A stretch of 64,000 bases of DNA from Bradyrhizobium lablabi (lineage in GTDB: Bacteria; Pseudomonadota; Alphaproteobacteria; Rhizobiales; Xanthobacteraceae), in NCBI RefSeq assembly GCF_018131005.1, contig NZ_JAFCJK010000004.1:124001-188000 (forward strand). The letters run 5' to 3'. Each line of letters opens with the position of its first letter. The first letter of the stretch is position 1. The position numbers were made by a program, and so were the translations under genes. A model generated the notes under the pieces. That model was not told where the DNA came from and made no database searches. It saw nothing but the letters and a program-made list of their open reading frames with translations. Shown here piece by piece: positions 26,585-35,196 of this stretch.

Positions 26585-26716
26585 ATGAAAAGTTCGCCGC
26601 GCCAAAGCTGGTTCTTGGTGCCCTGTTCGAGAACTGCGCTCCGAATAACCGCATCAATCGGCGCGTCTGGTGACCTAAGCGACGCCGGATCGGTCGTGGG
26701 ACAGCTGCAACTTTAG
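26585..26716 (+). CDS. Short ORF downstream of promoter copy A, probable gene remnant
   Basis: The 43-codon frame starts MKSSPRQSWFLVPCSRTALR with GGAG about 8 nt upstream and stops at 26716. No family is recognisable. Its position relative to module A mirrors that of the hotdog gene relative to module B, so it is probably the surviving start of a gene that once sat behind this promoter. Confidence 0.3.
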   Translation: MKSSPRQSWFLVPCSRTALRITASIGASGDLSDAGSVVGQLQL

Positions 26717-26779
26717 TCGCCCGATAGCTCACGCAATTTGATTGGCTTACGAGGTCGAATATTCCGGATCGGATGTGAG

Positions 26780-27136
26780 ATGGACAATCGCTTTCGGCGC
26801 GCGACGCTTATTCTATTCATTATCATTCTGCCGATTTACACAATTGGTCACGCTCCCGGCCACGATCATCAGCGCCCGGAGCTAAACGGTTGGTACGCTA
26901 GCCTGCATAGCGGCAAAGGGCCTTGCTGCGACGGCACCGACGCGAGGCGCGTTGATGACGCCGATTGGGACACTAAGGACGATCACTATCGTGTGCGCAT
27001 AGACGGCGAGTGGGTCGATGTTCCGAAAGACGCTGTTGTGGACGGACCGAACCGCGCTGGCCGCACGATGGTCTGGCCCTACTATCTGGATGGTCATCCG
27101 AAGGCACGCTGCTTTATGCCGGGGAGCATGGGCTGA
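26780..27136 (+). CDS. Small exported hypothetical protein
   Basis: This 118-residue protein has an N-terminal hydrophobic segment (RATLILFIIILPIYTIGHAP). The mature part is polar: LNGWYASLHSGKGPCCDGTD, WDTKDDHYRVRIDGEWVDVP and PKARCFMPGSMG. The CC pair and WYASL/CCDG motifs recur in small secreted proteins annotated in Bradyrhizobium. No function is known to me. ATG 26780 is chosen because the signal segment follows directly. Confidence 0.7.
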   Translation: MDNRFRRATLILFIIILPIYTIGHAPGHDHQRPELNGWYASLHSGKGPCCDGTDARRVDDADWDTKDDHYRVRIDGEWVDVPKDAVVDGPNRAGRTMVWPYYLDGHPKARCFMPGSMG

Positions 27137-27370
27137 TGACGAACGCACGGCGACCAGCGCCTTGCACCAGCGTTCATACGCTGAGTTGTTTAACACGGGC
27201 GCTGCGCATCGTCCGGTTGTCGCCCGTGCCAAGTTGAGGTCGGAAAAATGACCTCAAGCCGACATTTAGCCCGAACCATGGTGCACACCGCCGCCGCGAG
27301 GCTGGCCCCTATGGTCTGATAAATTAGGTCAGATCAATCAACGGGTGCTTCGTGGCGAGCGAGGGCGTTG

Positions 27371-27451
27371 AGCATTGCAGCTATTGTGGGCACTGACGTG
27401 CCGGGCTACTCGCGGCTTATGCGCGACAACGAAGGGGCCACACACGTCTAA
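27371..27451 (+). pseudogene. Fragment of a class III nucleotide cyclase
   Basis: The frame SIAAIVGTDVPGYSRLMRDN then EGATHV matches the start of the catalytic domain of adenylate/guanylate cyclases, normally LAAILAADVVGYSRLM. Only about 26 residues survive before TAA. A relic. Confidence 0.5.
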
Positions 27452-27454
27452 CTG

Positions 27455-27649
27455 GTGGTGCGCTGCTCGCAGATGGTGTCGTGCCTGCCATTACGGAATG
27501 TCCGTGCGTACGCACAGGCTTTCATCGCGCTGATGAGCTTTATCGTCCTCGGCGTGTTTTGGCTCAGCCATCATCGACGCCTCATCCTTGCGCCGGAAAG
27601 CAACCCCCATCTTGACGAATGCGTCATTTCCGACGGATTGATTGACTAG
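27455..27649 (+). pseudogene. Possible fragment of a TMEM175/DUF1211 membrane protein
   Basis: The 64-codon frame contains FIALMSFIVLGVFWLSHHRR, which resembles the helix-plus-WxxHHR motif of bacterial TMEM175-like potassium channels. The rest of the protein is absent. Support is limited to this single motif. Confidence 0.35.
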
Positions 27650-27869
27650 AATATGTCCGGCGAGCTTGGGGAGACCCACACTGCTCAACTGGCGTTCGGT
27701 GACGGAGTGGGCCACAAAAGGGGTTTTACGAGATGGACCTGTTGGTTGATCAACTCGCGGTAAAGGTGAGCGTCTGCTTCACCGATCGCGGTCGAGATGA
27801 CGGCCGCCGTTTTTCTTCCCGCTGCAAAGGCTTTCACGCCTTCGGCGATACGGCACCTTGCCGACATGG

Positions 27870-28323
27870 CCACGCTTATCGAATTTCCACTTTGCGCCAG
27901 AAGCGGACTTTTTTAGTTCAACAGTCGGGCATCGCGGTATTAACGTGTGCACGAGATCGATGAAAGCCAGATCGAAGAACACAACCACATCTTCGGCGTG
28001 GTTGATGATGTATATGATCTGCTCTGCGAACAGCCTTGGATTAATCGTGTGACAAACGGCTCCAATTCCGGAGATACCGAAGTATAGCTCGAGATGCCGA
28101 TAACTGTTCCAGGCTAACGTCGCAACGCGATCGCTGGCTCGATGCCGATCGAGCCCAGCAAATTTGCGAGCTGAGAGCTGCGCCGGCGAAGGCCGCTGTA
28201 GCTGGTGATGTGATCGCGCTTGTCGGGGTGTCGGGATACGATCTCGACATCCGGAAAGGAGCGTGCCGCGTGCATAAGAATGGACGACAGGAGCAACGGA
28301 GTTTGCATCATCAAGCCGAGCAT
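27870..28323 (-). pseudogene. Fatty-acyl-CoA ligase, N-terminal remnant with a frameshift
   Basis: ATG 28323 with GAGGATC upstream starts [36 protein letters not shown] and [13 protein letters not shown]. The next frame continues [40 protein letters not shown] and [20 protein letters not shown]. This is the start of medium/long-chain acyl-CoA ligases of the AMP-binding family. Everything after about residue 140, including the ATP-binding P-loop motif, is missing, so the gene is dead. Confidence 0.8.
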
Positions 28324-28520
28324 GGTGAATGGATCCTCGATTTCGACGCCTTCGCCTCAGCCGCAAGCAAACACTCGCGTAGGCAGGAGATCGTTTGCAC
28401 CGGGGGGGCGTTTGGCGGGAAGTGCCGCTGATGCCATTCGCCCACGCCCATCAGGTTGGCCGTGGGACAAAGGCCATAATTCACCGCGGCACACTGCTAG
28501 TTCGCACGCACCAAAGCACT

Positions 28521-29381
28521 TCATGAGAGTTCTTCGAGATGCGCGAGGCCCAAACCGCCGACGACGGCTTTCTGGACGGGCGCGACGTCGGCATTGATCT
28601 TGTCAGCACCGAATGACGTGCCCACCACCGTCCGAGCGGCGCGACTGCCCTTCGACTGGCCGACGAGCTTGGCGACGGCCTCGGCAATGTCATGAAGCTG
28701 CGGAGCGTCCTTACTTTGCAGCATTGACGTGAAGGTCTTGTAAATCGCGTCGGGAATCTGGCCGACCTCGCCGTAAGACTTCGTGATGTCGTCGTCCGCA
28801 GGTCTTTGGATGCTCGAGTACAGGCTTGTCGGGTAAGCCCCAGGCTGAACTTCCACCACGTCTATCCCGAGTTGGGAGACCTCCAGCCGAATGCTGTCTG
28901 TCAAAGCTTCGATCGCCATCTTGCTCGCGCCGTAGATGCCGACGAAAGGGAATGTCACCCGGCCGAGGACCGAGCCCATGTTGATAATGAGGCCCTCGCG
29001 CTCCCGACGCATCGAAGGCAGCACTGCCCGCGTAACGCGAAGGAGCCCGATGACGTTGGTGTCGAAGATCGCCTTCGCCTGATCGGCCGTGAAGGCTTCG
29101 GTCACACCCACCGACGCAATGCCGGCGTTGTTGACCAGCACGTTGATCTTGCCGGCTTCGGCGAGGATCGAAGCAATGGCACGATCGACCGAGCCGTCAT
29201 CGGTAACGTCGAGCTCCACGACGCCTATTTTCTGGCTTCGCAGCGCGTCGGCGTGGCCGCGATTGCGGCCGGCGATGTCGCGCATCGAGGCAAACACGCG
29301 ATAGCCGTCGCGCGCCAGCCTTTCCGCTGTTCCGCGGCCGAAGCCGCTCGATGTGCCGGTGATGAGAATAGTTCTGGTCAT
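28521..29381 (-). CDS. Short-chain dehydrogenase/reductase (SDR)
   Basis: This is a 286-residue classical SDR using NAD(P). Visible are the cofactor glycine motif ILITGTSSGFGRGTAERLA, LDVTDDGS, NVLVNNAGIASVG, the catalytic Ser in INMGSVLG and the YxxxK pair in YGASKMAIEALTDSIRLE. The C-terminal region (about 205-286) is longer than minimal SDRs. ATG 29381 follows GGAGGCACACC. It is downstream of the hotdog thioesterase, so both are probably driven from promoter module B. Confidence 0.92.
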   Translation of the reverse strand: MTRTILITGTSSGFGRGTAERLARDGYRVFASMRDIAGRNRGHADALRSQKIGVVELDVTDDGSVDRAIASILAEAGKINVLVNNAGIASVGVTEAFTADQAKAIFDTNVIGLLRVTRAVLPSMRREREGLIINMGSVLGRVTFPFVGIYGASKMAIEALTDSIRLEVSQLGIDVVEVQPGAYPTSLYSSIQRPADDDITKSYGEVGQIPDAIYKTFTSMLQSKDAPQLHDIAEAVAKLVGQSKGSRAARTVVGTSFGADKINADVAPVQKAVVGGLGLAHLEELS

Positions 29382-29538
29382 GGTGTGCCTCCAATGATGA
29401 GGGTTGCGGGGCAATGCGAGATGATCAACCGGTATGGCTGGTCACGAACTGGCCGGGTGCCGCGACCAGGATGTCCGAGAGCGAGCTTGAACAGACGTCG
29501 GGCGCGGCGGTTTGGGGTGATGAAGCCTTCGACGTGAG

Positions 29539-30087
29539 TCAGAATGCGAATTCCAGGCTGGCGTGTGCAACCAGCTTTCCCGTAGACGCAAACGAAACGC
29601 GGGCCTCCGTAAAGGCCGAAGCTCGGCCAAAGCGCAGTACTTCTGCTCTTACATAATAGTCGTCGTTGACGGCTGGACGTAAGAAGTGAGTGTGTTGATA
29701 TACGGTGCCTTTGGTGACGCGCTCTGTCGTGGCCATAGACAATGATGCAACGGTGTCAATGGCTGCCATAATAGCCTGACCACATACCGCGCCGCTTGAA
29801 AACTTGAGCGCATCATTTTGCGGAAGCATTGCAGACACGATGCCCGGACGGACCTTGAATTCACGAAGGTCGAGCATTCTCACCCAGGGCGCGATAACAT
29901 ACTCGTACAGCTCGAGAACCGTGTTATCTGTTAGTGGCAAGCAATGAACGGGAACTGGTATTGCCATATCGTTCGTCTCAGGCCGCCTGACTCCCAAGGC
30001 AGGAGCGGCCCCGTTTTGCGTTGCTTGCTCCGTCACAAGAGTCCGTGTTCCCGTTGGCATCATCGTATTTTCAACTTGCCTAATCAT
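29539..30087 (-). CDS. PaaI-like hotdog-fold thioesterase
   Basis: The protein has 182 residues with a hotdog domain in the C-terminal two thirds. AVCGQAIMAAIDTVASLSMA carries the Gly-rich helix and TKGTVYQHTHFLRPAVNDDY the central strands, ending ARVSFASTGKLVAHASLEF. Related proteins hydrolyse acyl-CoA thioesters. ATG 30087 follows GGAG. Promoter module B begins 21 bp upstream of this start, the shortest distance of all copies. Confidence 0.83.
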   Translation of the reverse strand: MIRQVENTMMPTGTRTLVTEQATQNGAAPALGVRRPETNDMAIPVPVHCLPLTDNTVLELYEYVIAPWVRMLDLREFKVRPGIVSAMLPQNDALKFSSGAVCGQAIMAAIDTVASLSMATTERVTKGTVYQHTHFLRPAVNDDYYVRAEVLRFGRASAFTEARVSFASTGKLVAHASLEFAF

Positions 30088-30107
30088 TCGTGTTCTCCGT
30101 TTAGCTC

Positions 30108-30194
30108 CAACGCGCGACTGCCGGATCGGAATCTAGGCGGTCAAACCTCAGATGTCGTGAGGCGATCGCGTCCAATCGTTCGTACTGGCGCGTA
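30108..30194 (+). promoter_or_regulatory. Repeated promoter module, copy B
   Basis: It reads CAACGCGCGACTGCC, GATCGGAATCTAG, then GATGTCGTGAGGCGATCGCG and TCCAATCGTTCGTACTGGCG. It is upstream of the hotdog thioesterase. Similarity to copy F goes on to about 30270 (GTGACGCTGACACGATCTCG), the part that in F leads to an araC gene. No araC follows here. Confidence 0.8.
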
Positions 30195-30270
30195 TCGCGT
30201 GACGCGCCGAGCGGTGACGCTGACACGATCTCGGTGGCATGATCAGGTGTGACGCAGAGTTGGGCGGGAC

Positions 30271-30998
30271 CTATCTTGCAACCAGCTAGGCTGCTTGAGG
30301 TCAGCCTACGGCTTCGCCGCAGGCTGCCATTGAAACCGATTATCGGTTCCCACGCACCGTGTTTTCTGACGACTGGCTCGTGCTGCAAGAGCGACGTTGC
30401 CGTTGAAAAGCAAGAAGCAATCTTCGCGCAGCGCCTTGGCCGAAGAAGCGGTAAGTTAGCAGGCGGCGTTAGAAGCAGAAATCGTCGCTGTCGACCCTGC
30501 GAACTGTCGATACTCCGCTGTTGACAAAACCCCTCGTGCTATCAGCGTCCGGTGTCTACCGACCTTCATATCTGGCCGGCGAGATGCGTCGTGTCATGCG
30601 CTGAACAAACACCTTGAGATGTACAAACCGGCGCCGGGCGCCGCCCAGGACGCTATGGGGATTGCGCACTACGAACGACGCCGCGATATATATCACTTCG
30701 ATCCACATTATCATTTGGATTTCCGTTTCACGAATCATGCGAGTGTGTGGTTGACGTCAATCGTCAGCCACGGAGCCACGACCCGCCGGTGTGGTGCCGC
30801 CGATGCTACGAATGAAGCGAAGCTTCGGGGGGCTAGATGTCGTGAGCAGCAGGCGCCGTCCCCGATACGGACACGCACCGCTCACTGCCACATCGCATCG
30901 CGACCCCGGCGATTGGGAAGCTCACTGTCCCTGCGTGGGTACAACTGCGACCATCGGCATTCGTGACCGGCGATCCCGTACAATGACAGCGGGCACAG
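30271..30998. other. Intergenic region, no supported gene
   Basis: A hairpin, GTCAGCCTACGGC with GCCGCAGGCTGCC, lies at 30300-30330. Beyond that nothing recognisable is coded up to the HAD remnant. By position relative to module B this is where an araC gene would sit, but I see no AraC protein sequence left. Confidence 0.45.
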
Positions 30999-31392
30999 CT
31001 ATTCGAACGCGAAAATCGTCTTCCAGTCGTTCTTCATGCTGATGACGGTGCAGTAGTTCTTCTTTGCCTCAGCATAGAGCTCGGGAGTGAACGCACCAAT
31101 CTTGGTATCGGGTAGCCCCAGCGCCGGACCATAAGCGTACTCACGCTTTGCGTCGTCGTGCAATGAAGGTCTTGAAACCATTAGCTCGCAGGTAAGTCAT
31201 CGCCTCCAGCATCGGTTGGTAGACCAGCTCCATATAGGGGCGGTTCCAGCGTGGGTGCTTCGCGGAGGCTAGCCAATTCTTTGCTTCGACCGCGAACTCG
31301 TCGGCTGTCAAACCGGTGAGTGTTGCAAGGGCGATTTTTTCGATATCGCGCATCGAGAGCCTGGCCAACGCTCCGCGGTTTCCCGAGAGCAC
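30999..31392 (-). pseudogene. HAD-superfamily phosphatase remnant
   Basis: Upstream frame: LSMRDIEKIALATLTGLTAD, WLASAKHPRWNRPYMELVYQ, MLEAMTYLRANGFKTFI. The middle is then missing. A second frame provides YAYGPALGLPDTKIGAFTPE and KNYCTVISMKNDWKTIFAF. Both are parts of a haloacid-dehalogenase-type phosphatase. The N-terminal DxD motif, the Ser/Thr and central Lys region are absent, so it cannot be active. It lies 3' of the P450. Confidence 0.7.
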
Positions 31393-31698
31393 CGTCTTGA
31401 ATGGCTCGACCTGCGACGGTCGATGCCGGAGCGCAGAATGGTTTCTATCATGTTCGGCTTCTCCTTAATTCAAATGGATCGGGAGCTTTTCGAAGGTTGC
31501 TGCCGCCCCGGGCCACTTTCGCTTCTCTCAAGAGCGGGCTTTGGTCAGCTCATTTGGCATGACCGCTTCGTGTCGATATTGCTGGAAAGGTCTTTCTTGG
31601 CGTGGCGAACGGAAATGTCGCGATCCCGTAGCAGCCCCTGCGCGTTCCGGATGCGATGGACCGCACTGCCGCGGGTGCGCCTGGGCCATCGAGCGGTG

Positions 31699-32922
31699 CT
31701 AGTCAGCGCGCACCCAAAGCGCTGTTAGCCCATTGAAGTTCAGCATCGCCCGGCGCTCCAAGGGTCGCTCGGTTCTCAGGCGGAGCCTCGGGAATTGCTC
31801 GAAGAGCATCGAAAGAGCGATCTGTGCCTCGGCGCGGGCCAATGGCGCGCCGAGACAGAAATGGGCGCCGCCGCCAAATGAGATGTGACGTTTGTCTGGC
31901 CGTTCGATGTCAAACCGCTTTGGATTGGGATGGGCCGCGGGGTCATGATTCGCTGCATAGAGCATGGCATTGATGGTCTGCCCAGCGGCGACCGGACACC
32001 CGCCGATCTGCATCGCTTTGGTTGCGATTCGAGTGCCTTGCATGACCGGCGTGTCATAGCGCAACACTTCCTCGACGGCGCTACGGACCAGGTTTGGCTC
32101 AGCGAGCAGTTTGCTAAGTTCACTGGGATGCTGCAGCAGCGCCAACACTGCGTTACCGATAAGGTCGGTTGTCGTCACGTTGCCTGCCAAGAGCAAACTA
32201 TGGCAAACATCTATGATCTCCGCCTCGTCAAGTTGCTCGCCGTCCTCTTCCGCGTCGATCAGGCGGCTGATCAGATCTGCCCGGCGTTCCTTGCGGCGCT
32301 TTTGGATCACCTCAGTGAGGTAGCCGGAGAGAGCAGCATTGCAGGATGCCAGGATGGCCTCCTGTTCCGGCGTGCGCTGCGGGCTGAACATCTGTATTAT
32401 GCCGGCAAACCACCGCTTGAAGTCGTCGCTGCGGGCGATATCGACGCCCAACATCAGCGCGATGACTATCGTCGGCAACGGTCGGGCATAAGTGTCCATA
32501 ATATCGAAGCAGGATGGATCGTCGATATCATCCAACAAGTCGCATGCGACCTTGGTGATACGCGGGCGCATGGCATCGACCGCGACCTTGTTGAACGCCT
32601 TTGCGACCAGGTTACGCAAGCGTTTGTGGTCCGGGTCGTCCATATGCAGTATGAGCGGCCGAAATGTCTCATCCACCGTCAGTTGCGCCCGAGAGAACGA
32701 ACCCGAGCGGGATTTCCGCGGATCGGAGGCCAGGTTGCGATTATTCATAGCTGCATCGACATCGACCGCACGGGTCAGCACCACCCGGTCGAACATCCGA
32801 TCCCGGTGCACCGGCTCCCGTGACCTCAGTATATCGAGATATTCGTTCGGCCGTTCGCGAAAGACGGGATCCAAGTGGGTCAGAGATACTCCCGTTGGCA
32901 CCGTGGTCTCGTTATCACTCAT
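31699..32922 (-). CDS. Cytochrome P450 (bacterial class I, soluble)
   Basis: This is a 407-residue haem monooxygenase that hydroxylates small organic substrates using electrons from a ferredoxin and its reductase; neither is encoded nearby. Landmarks are the C-helix HMDDPDHKRLRNLVAKAFN (93-111), the I-helix oxygen groove LLLAGNVTTTDL (243-254), ExxR at 285-288 (EEVLR), and the haem loop FGGGAHFCLGAPLARAE with ligand Cys356. All are intact. Promoter module C lies 135-221 bp upstream. The substrate is unknown. The surrounding SDR, thioesterase and tautomerase suggest oxidative breakdown of a carboxylic or terpenoid-like compound (inference). Confidence 0.96.
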   Translation of the reverse strand: MSDNETTVPTGVSLTHLDPVFRERPNEYLDILRSREPVHRDRMFDRVVLTRAVDVDAAMNNRNLASDPRKSRSGSFSRAQLTVDETFRPLILHMDDPDHKRLRNLVAKAFNKVAVDAMRPRITKVACDLLDDIDDPSCFDIMDTYARPLPTIVIALMLGVDIARSDDFKRWFAGIIQMFSPQRTPEQEAILASCNAALSGYLTEVIQKRRKERRADLISRLIDAEEDGEQLDEAEIIDVCHSLLLAGNVTTTDLIGNAVLALLQHPSELSKLLAEPNLVRSAVEEVLRYDTPVMQGTRIATKAMQIGGCPVAAGQTINAMLYAANHDPAAHPNPKRFDIERPDKRHISFGGGAHFCLGAPLARAEAQIALSMLFEQFPRLRLRTERPLERRAMLNFNGLTALWVRAD

Positions 32923-33056
32923 GGTTTCATCCTTTCGCTAAGCTCTACTTCCGATCGGCCGGAGCGAGCCTCCATAGCTATGGCAGGCCGATCCGTCTCG
33001 CCGACAGCCCCAAGTGACAACGCTTGGAAGCTTCCGTTCTTTGTCTTCGATTGTTG

Positions 33057-33143
33057 CAACGCATGACCGTCAAGGTCAGAACCTAACCAGCCGGGCCGCA
33101 GGTGTCGTGAGGTGATCGCGCCCAATCAGCTGCACTCACGCGC
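33057..33143 (+). promoter_or_regulatory. Repeated promoter module, copy C
   Basis: It reads CAACGCATGACCGTC, GGTCAGAACCTAA, then GGTGTCGTGAGGTGATCGCG and CCCAATCAG. The right end is less conserved than in A, D and F. It lies upstream of the P450 gene, about 135 bp from the start codon, farther away than in the other copies. Confidence 0.75.
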
Positions 33144-33305
33144 ACCGCGTGGCGCGCTCCAGCTTCAATCGATCGTGCCGCCAGCCTCTCTGTTGTCCTC
33201 AACAGCGCGATGTGCATGACAATCAATGCAACCGGAACGTACGCCGGAATGCTAATAGGCGTACAGCACGTCCAATGCAGTGTGCGAGGATGGCGCCACG
33301 TATGT

Positions 33306-34091
33306 TCAGAACAGGCCAGGCAGCAACATGGCGACCTTTTGCTTGTAGCGGCGGTATTCCTCACCGAACAACGCGGCAAGATCGCGCTCTTCGAGCCAGA
33401 TACCGACAAAGATGTAAGTTGTCGTCACCGCCGCGAATAGCAGATGGCCCAGCGTCACGGTCGGCGTCGACCAGAATGCGATGATGAAGCCGAGATAGAT
33501 AGGGTGCCGGATCACCCGATAGAGGCCGGGCGTCTTGAACTTGATCGGCTCGGCGATCCGGCCCGTGAAATGAGTGACCACCTGCGTCAAGCCGAACAGC
33601 TCGAAATGGCTGATCAGGAACGTGCTGTAAAGCACGATCAGCCAGCCGAGAAAGCCCCCGGCAATCGCGGCAGAGACAAGCGCAGGCGTTTTGATTTGCC
33701 AAACGACCGCCGTGATTGGCTCCCACTGCCAGAACAGTAGCAGAAGCGCCAAGCTCGCCAGCAGCACATAAGTGCTGCGTTCGAGCGCAGGCGAGGCAAC
33801 GCTCGCAGACAGCTTCTTGAAGCCTTGTCGTGCCATGCCGCTGTGCTGGACAGCGAAGAGCGACATCAGCGCAAGGTCGACAATCAAGGCATGCAGACGT
33901 GAGTTCGCGGTACCACTATCGATTGTCTTCGGCACCAGTAGCTGCGACACGAAGCCGATAGCGTATAGGATCGCGCCGAGAAAGATGAGATAGGCGAGCG
34001 TCCCATAAACGAGCACGAGGCTCCGTGCGACGAGCGAGGCGAGGGCGGAGGCCGGCCGATGGGTTGGCCCGTCTTGCATGGATGTAGACAT
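33306..34091 (-). CDS. mddA: MddA-like methanethiol S-methyltransferase (integral membrane)
   Basis: This 261-residue integral membrane protein belongs to the isoprenylcysteine methyltransferase/NnrU-like superfamily and best resembles MddA, which methylates methanethiol to dimethyl sulfide with SAM. Several membrane segments are visible (SLVLVYGTLAYLIFLGAILY, LLASLALLLLFWQW, AAIAGGFLGWLIVLYSTFLI). The SAM-site motifs are YRVIRHPIYLGFIIAFWSTP and EERDLAALFGEEYRRYKQKV. HSGMARQGFKKL and LERSTYVLLASLALLLLFWQ match the MddA group. ATG 34091 was chosen from two candidates (34106, 34091). Promoter module D lies 50 bp upstream. The exact substrate is an inference from family resemblance. Confidence 0.75.
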   Translation of the reverse strand: MSTSMQDGPTHRPASALASLVARSLVLVYGTLAYLIFLGAILYAIGFVSQLLVPKTIDSGTANSRLHALIVDLALMSLFAVQHSGMARQGFKKLSASVASPALERSTYVLLASLALLLLFWQWEPITAVVWQIKTPALVSAAIAGGFLGWLIVLYSTFLISHFELFGLTQVVTHFTGRIAEPIKFKTPGLYRVIRHPIYLGFIIAFWSTPTVTLGHLLFAAVTTTYIFVGIWLEERDLAALFGEEYRRYKQKVAMLLPGLF

Positions 34092-34141
34092 GTTTTCAGT
34101 TCCCACAATGCTAGGTGCGAAATCGCCGTTGCCAAATTCCG

Positions 34142-34228
34142 CAACGTGTGACAGCCAAGATCGGACTCTATGCAGCTGGACCTCAGGTGTCGTGAAGCGA
34201 TCGCGCCCAATCGTCCGTCCTGGCGCGC
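34142..34228 (+). promoter_or_regulatory. Repeated promoter module, copy D
   Basis: It reads CAACGTGTGACAGCC, AGATCGGACTCTA, then AGGTGTCGTGAAGCGATCGC and GCCCAATCGTCCGTCCTGGC. Similarity continues to GATGCTGACACCATCTTGGC at 34236-34255. It is upstream of the mddA-like gene. Confidence 0.8.
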
Positions 34229-34450
34229 CCGCGGCGATGCTGACACCATCTTGGCGGCGTAAGGCGGAGCGCGGAGGTGAGCGGGACTTATTGTGAGCCG
34301 TGCCAGGCTGATCAACGTCGGTCGGGTGGCTCGGCGCAAACCGTTACAATCTATACGATTAGGCTTGCAAGATTATCGCCTGGTGGAGCCGGTGGTGCAC
34401 GGATTGATGGCCATCGCCGCAATCAGCTCGCTGAAGGTTGCGCCCCACAC

Positions 34451-34871
34451 TCAGGTATATGCCGACGGGCGGTCTTCGCTGACCCAGTGCTTTTCAGCCT
34501 CGGAGTCGGGGGCCGGCGGCTTCATACCTTGGATGGTCCAGAATCGATTGGCGTTTCGTCAATATGGACCTCCCAGCGAAGACCCTGCTCGCGTGCGAAG
34601 GGATCGAGCGTCCTGTTGACGCGTTCCAGCCACCACGCGCGCCGCTCGGGAGCAGTTGCGCGAGCAATCTGATCAATCCAAATCCTGACAAAATCGTTCG
34701 TTGCCGTTCCGCCGACAAAGAACGAGTTCTGCGGCAACTCGTGAAAGACAACCCTTGCATAGAACCGGGGCAAGCCGACATCCGCGTAGAGCCCGTGATA
34801 CGCGTCGCTAGCGCGCACTTGTCCTCAGCTGAGTACACATCTTCCGGATGATAAATATGCCACAGGGGCAT
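34451..34871 (-). pseudogene. cis-CaaD-like tautomerase with two frameshifts
   Basis: ATG 34871 with AAGGAG upstream starts MPLWHIYHPEDVYSAEDKCA. Near 34815 the frame changes, and the family sequence goes on as LYADVGLPRFYARVVFHELP, NSFFVGGTATNDFVRIWIDQ and GLRWEVHIDETPID. At about 34540 it changes again to FWTIQGMKPPAPDSEAEKHW and ends at 34451. The catalytic Pro1 and the conserved Arg (RIW) are present in the pieces. The first shift can be repaired by one base in a GGG run. Such enzymes dehalogenate or isomerise small unsaturated acids. It is non-functional as written. Confidence 0.8.
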
Positions 34872-34910
34872 TTGAGTTCTCCTTGTTAGGCCTTGGCGAT
34901 ATTCGCCATT

Positions 34911-34986
34911 CCCGAGATCGGAAGCTAGGCGCGCGGACCTTAGGTGTCGTGAGACGATCGCGCCCAATTTTCCGTACTAGCGCGCA
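34911..34986 (+). promoter_or_regulatory. Repeated promoter module, copy E
   Basis: It reads GAGATCGGAAGCTAGGCG, then TAGGTGTCGTGAGACGATCG and CGCCCAATTTTCCGTACTAG. The left CAACGCG box is not clear here. It is upstream of the tautomerase remnant, 40 bp from its ATG. Confidence 0.75.
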
Positions 34987-35196
34987 CCACCCGCTGCGCG
35001 CCGCACCAATGTGAGGCGCAAGGTCTGCCTTGGGTGATTAGTTGCGGTCAGCAGCAGCACTGGACAAGTCAGGCTTACCCGTCACAAGGAAGTGCGGAGA
35101 CTTCGATCATCTTCGACTCAGAGGACGCCATCGGCTGTGCATGCCGTGGGCGCGGCCTACACTTCAGGGATATTCTCGCCCAGCGCGGGCATGACG

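Noticed and set aside
31885..32823. 312-codon open frame on the plus strand
   Set aside because: It is opposite the P450, whose haem and I-helix motifs fix the coding strand.
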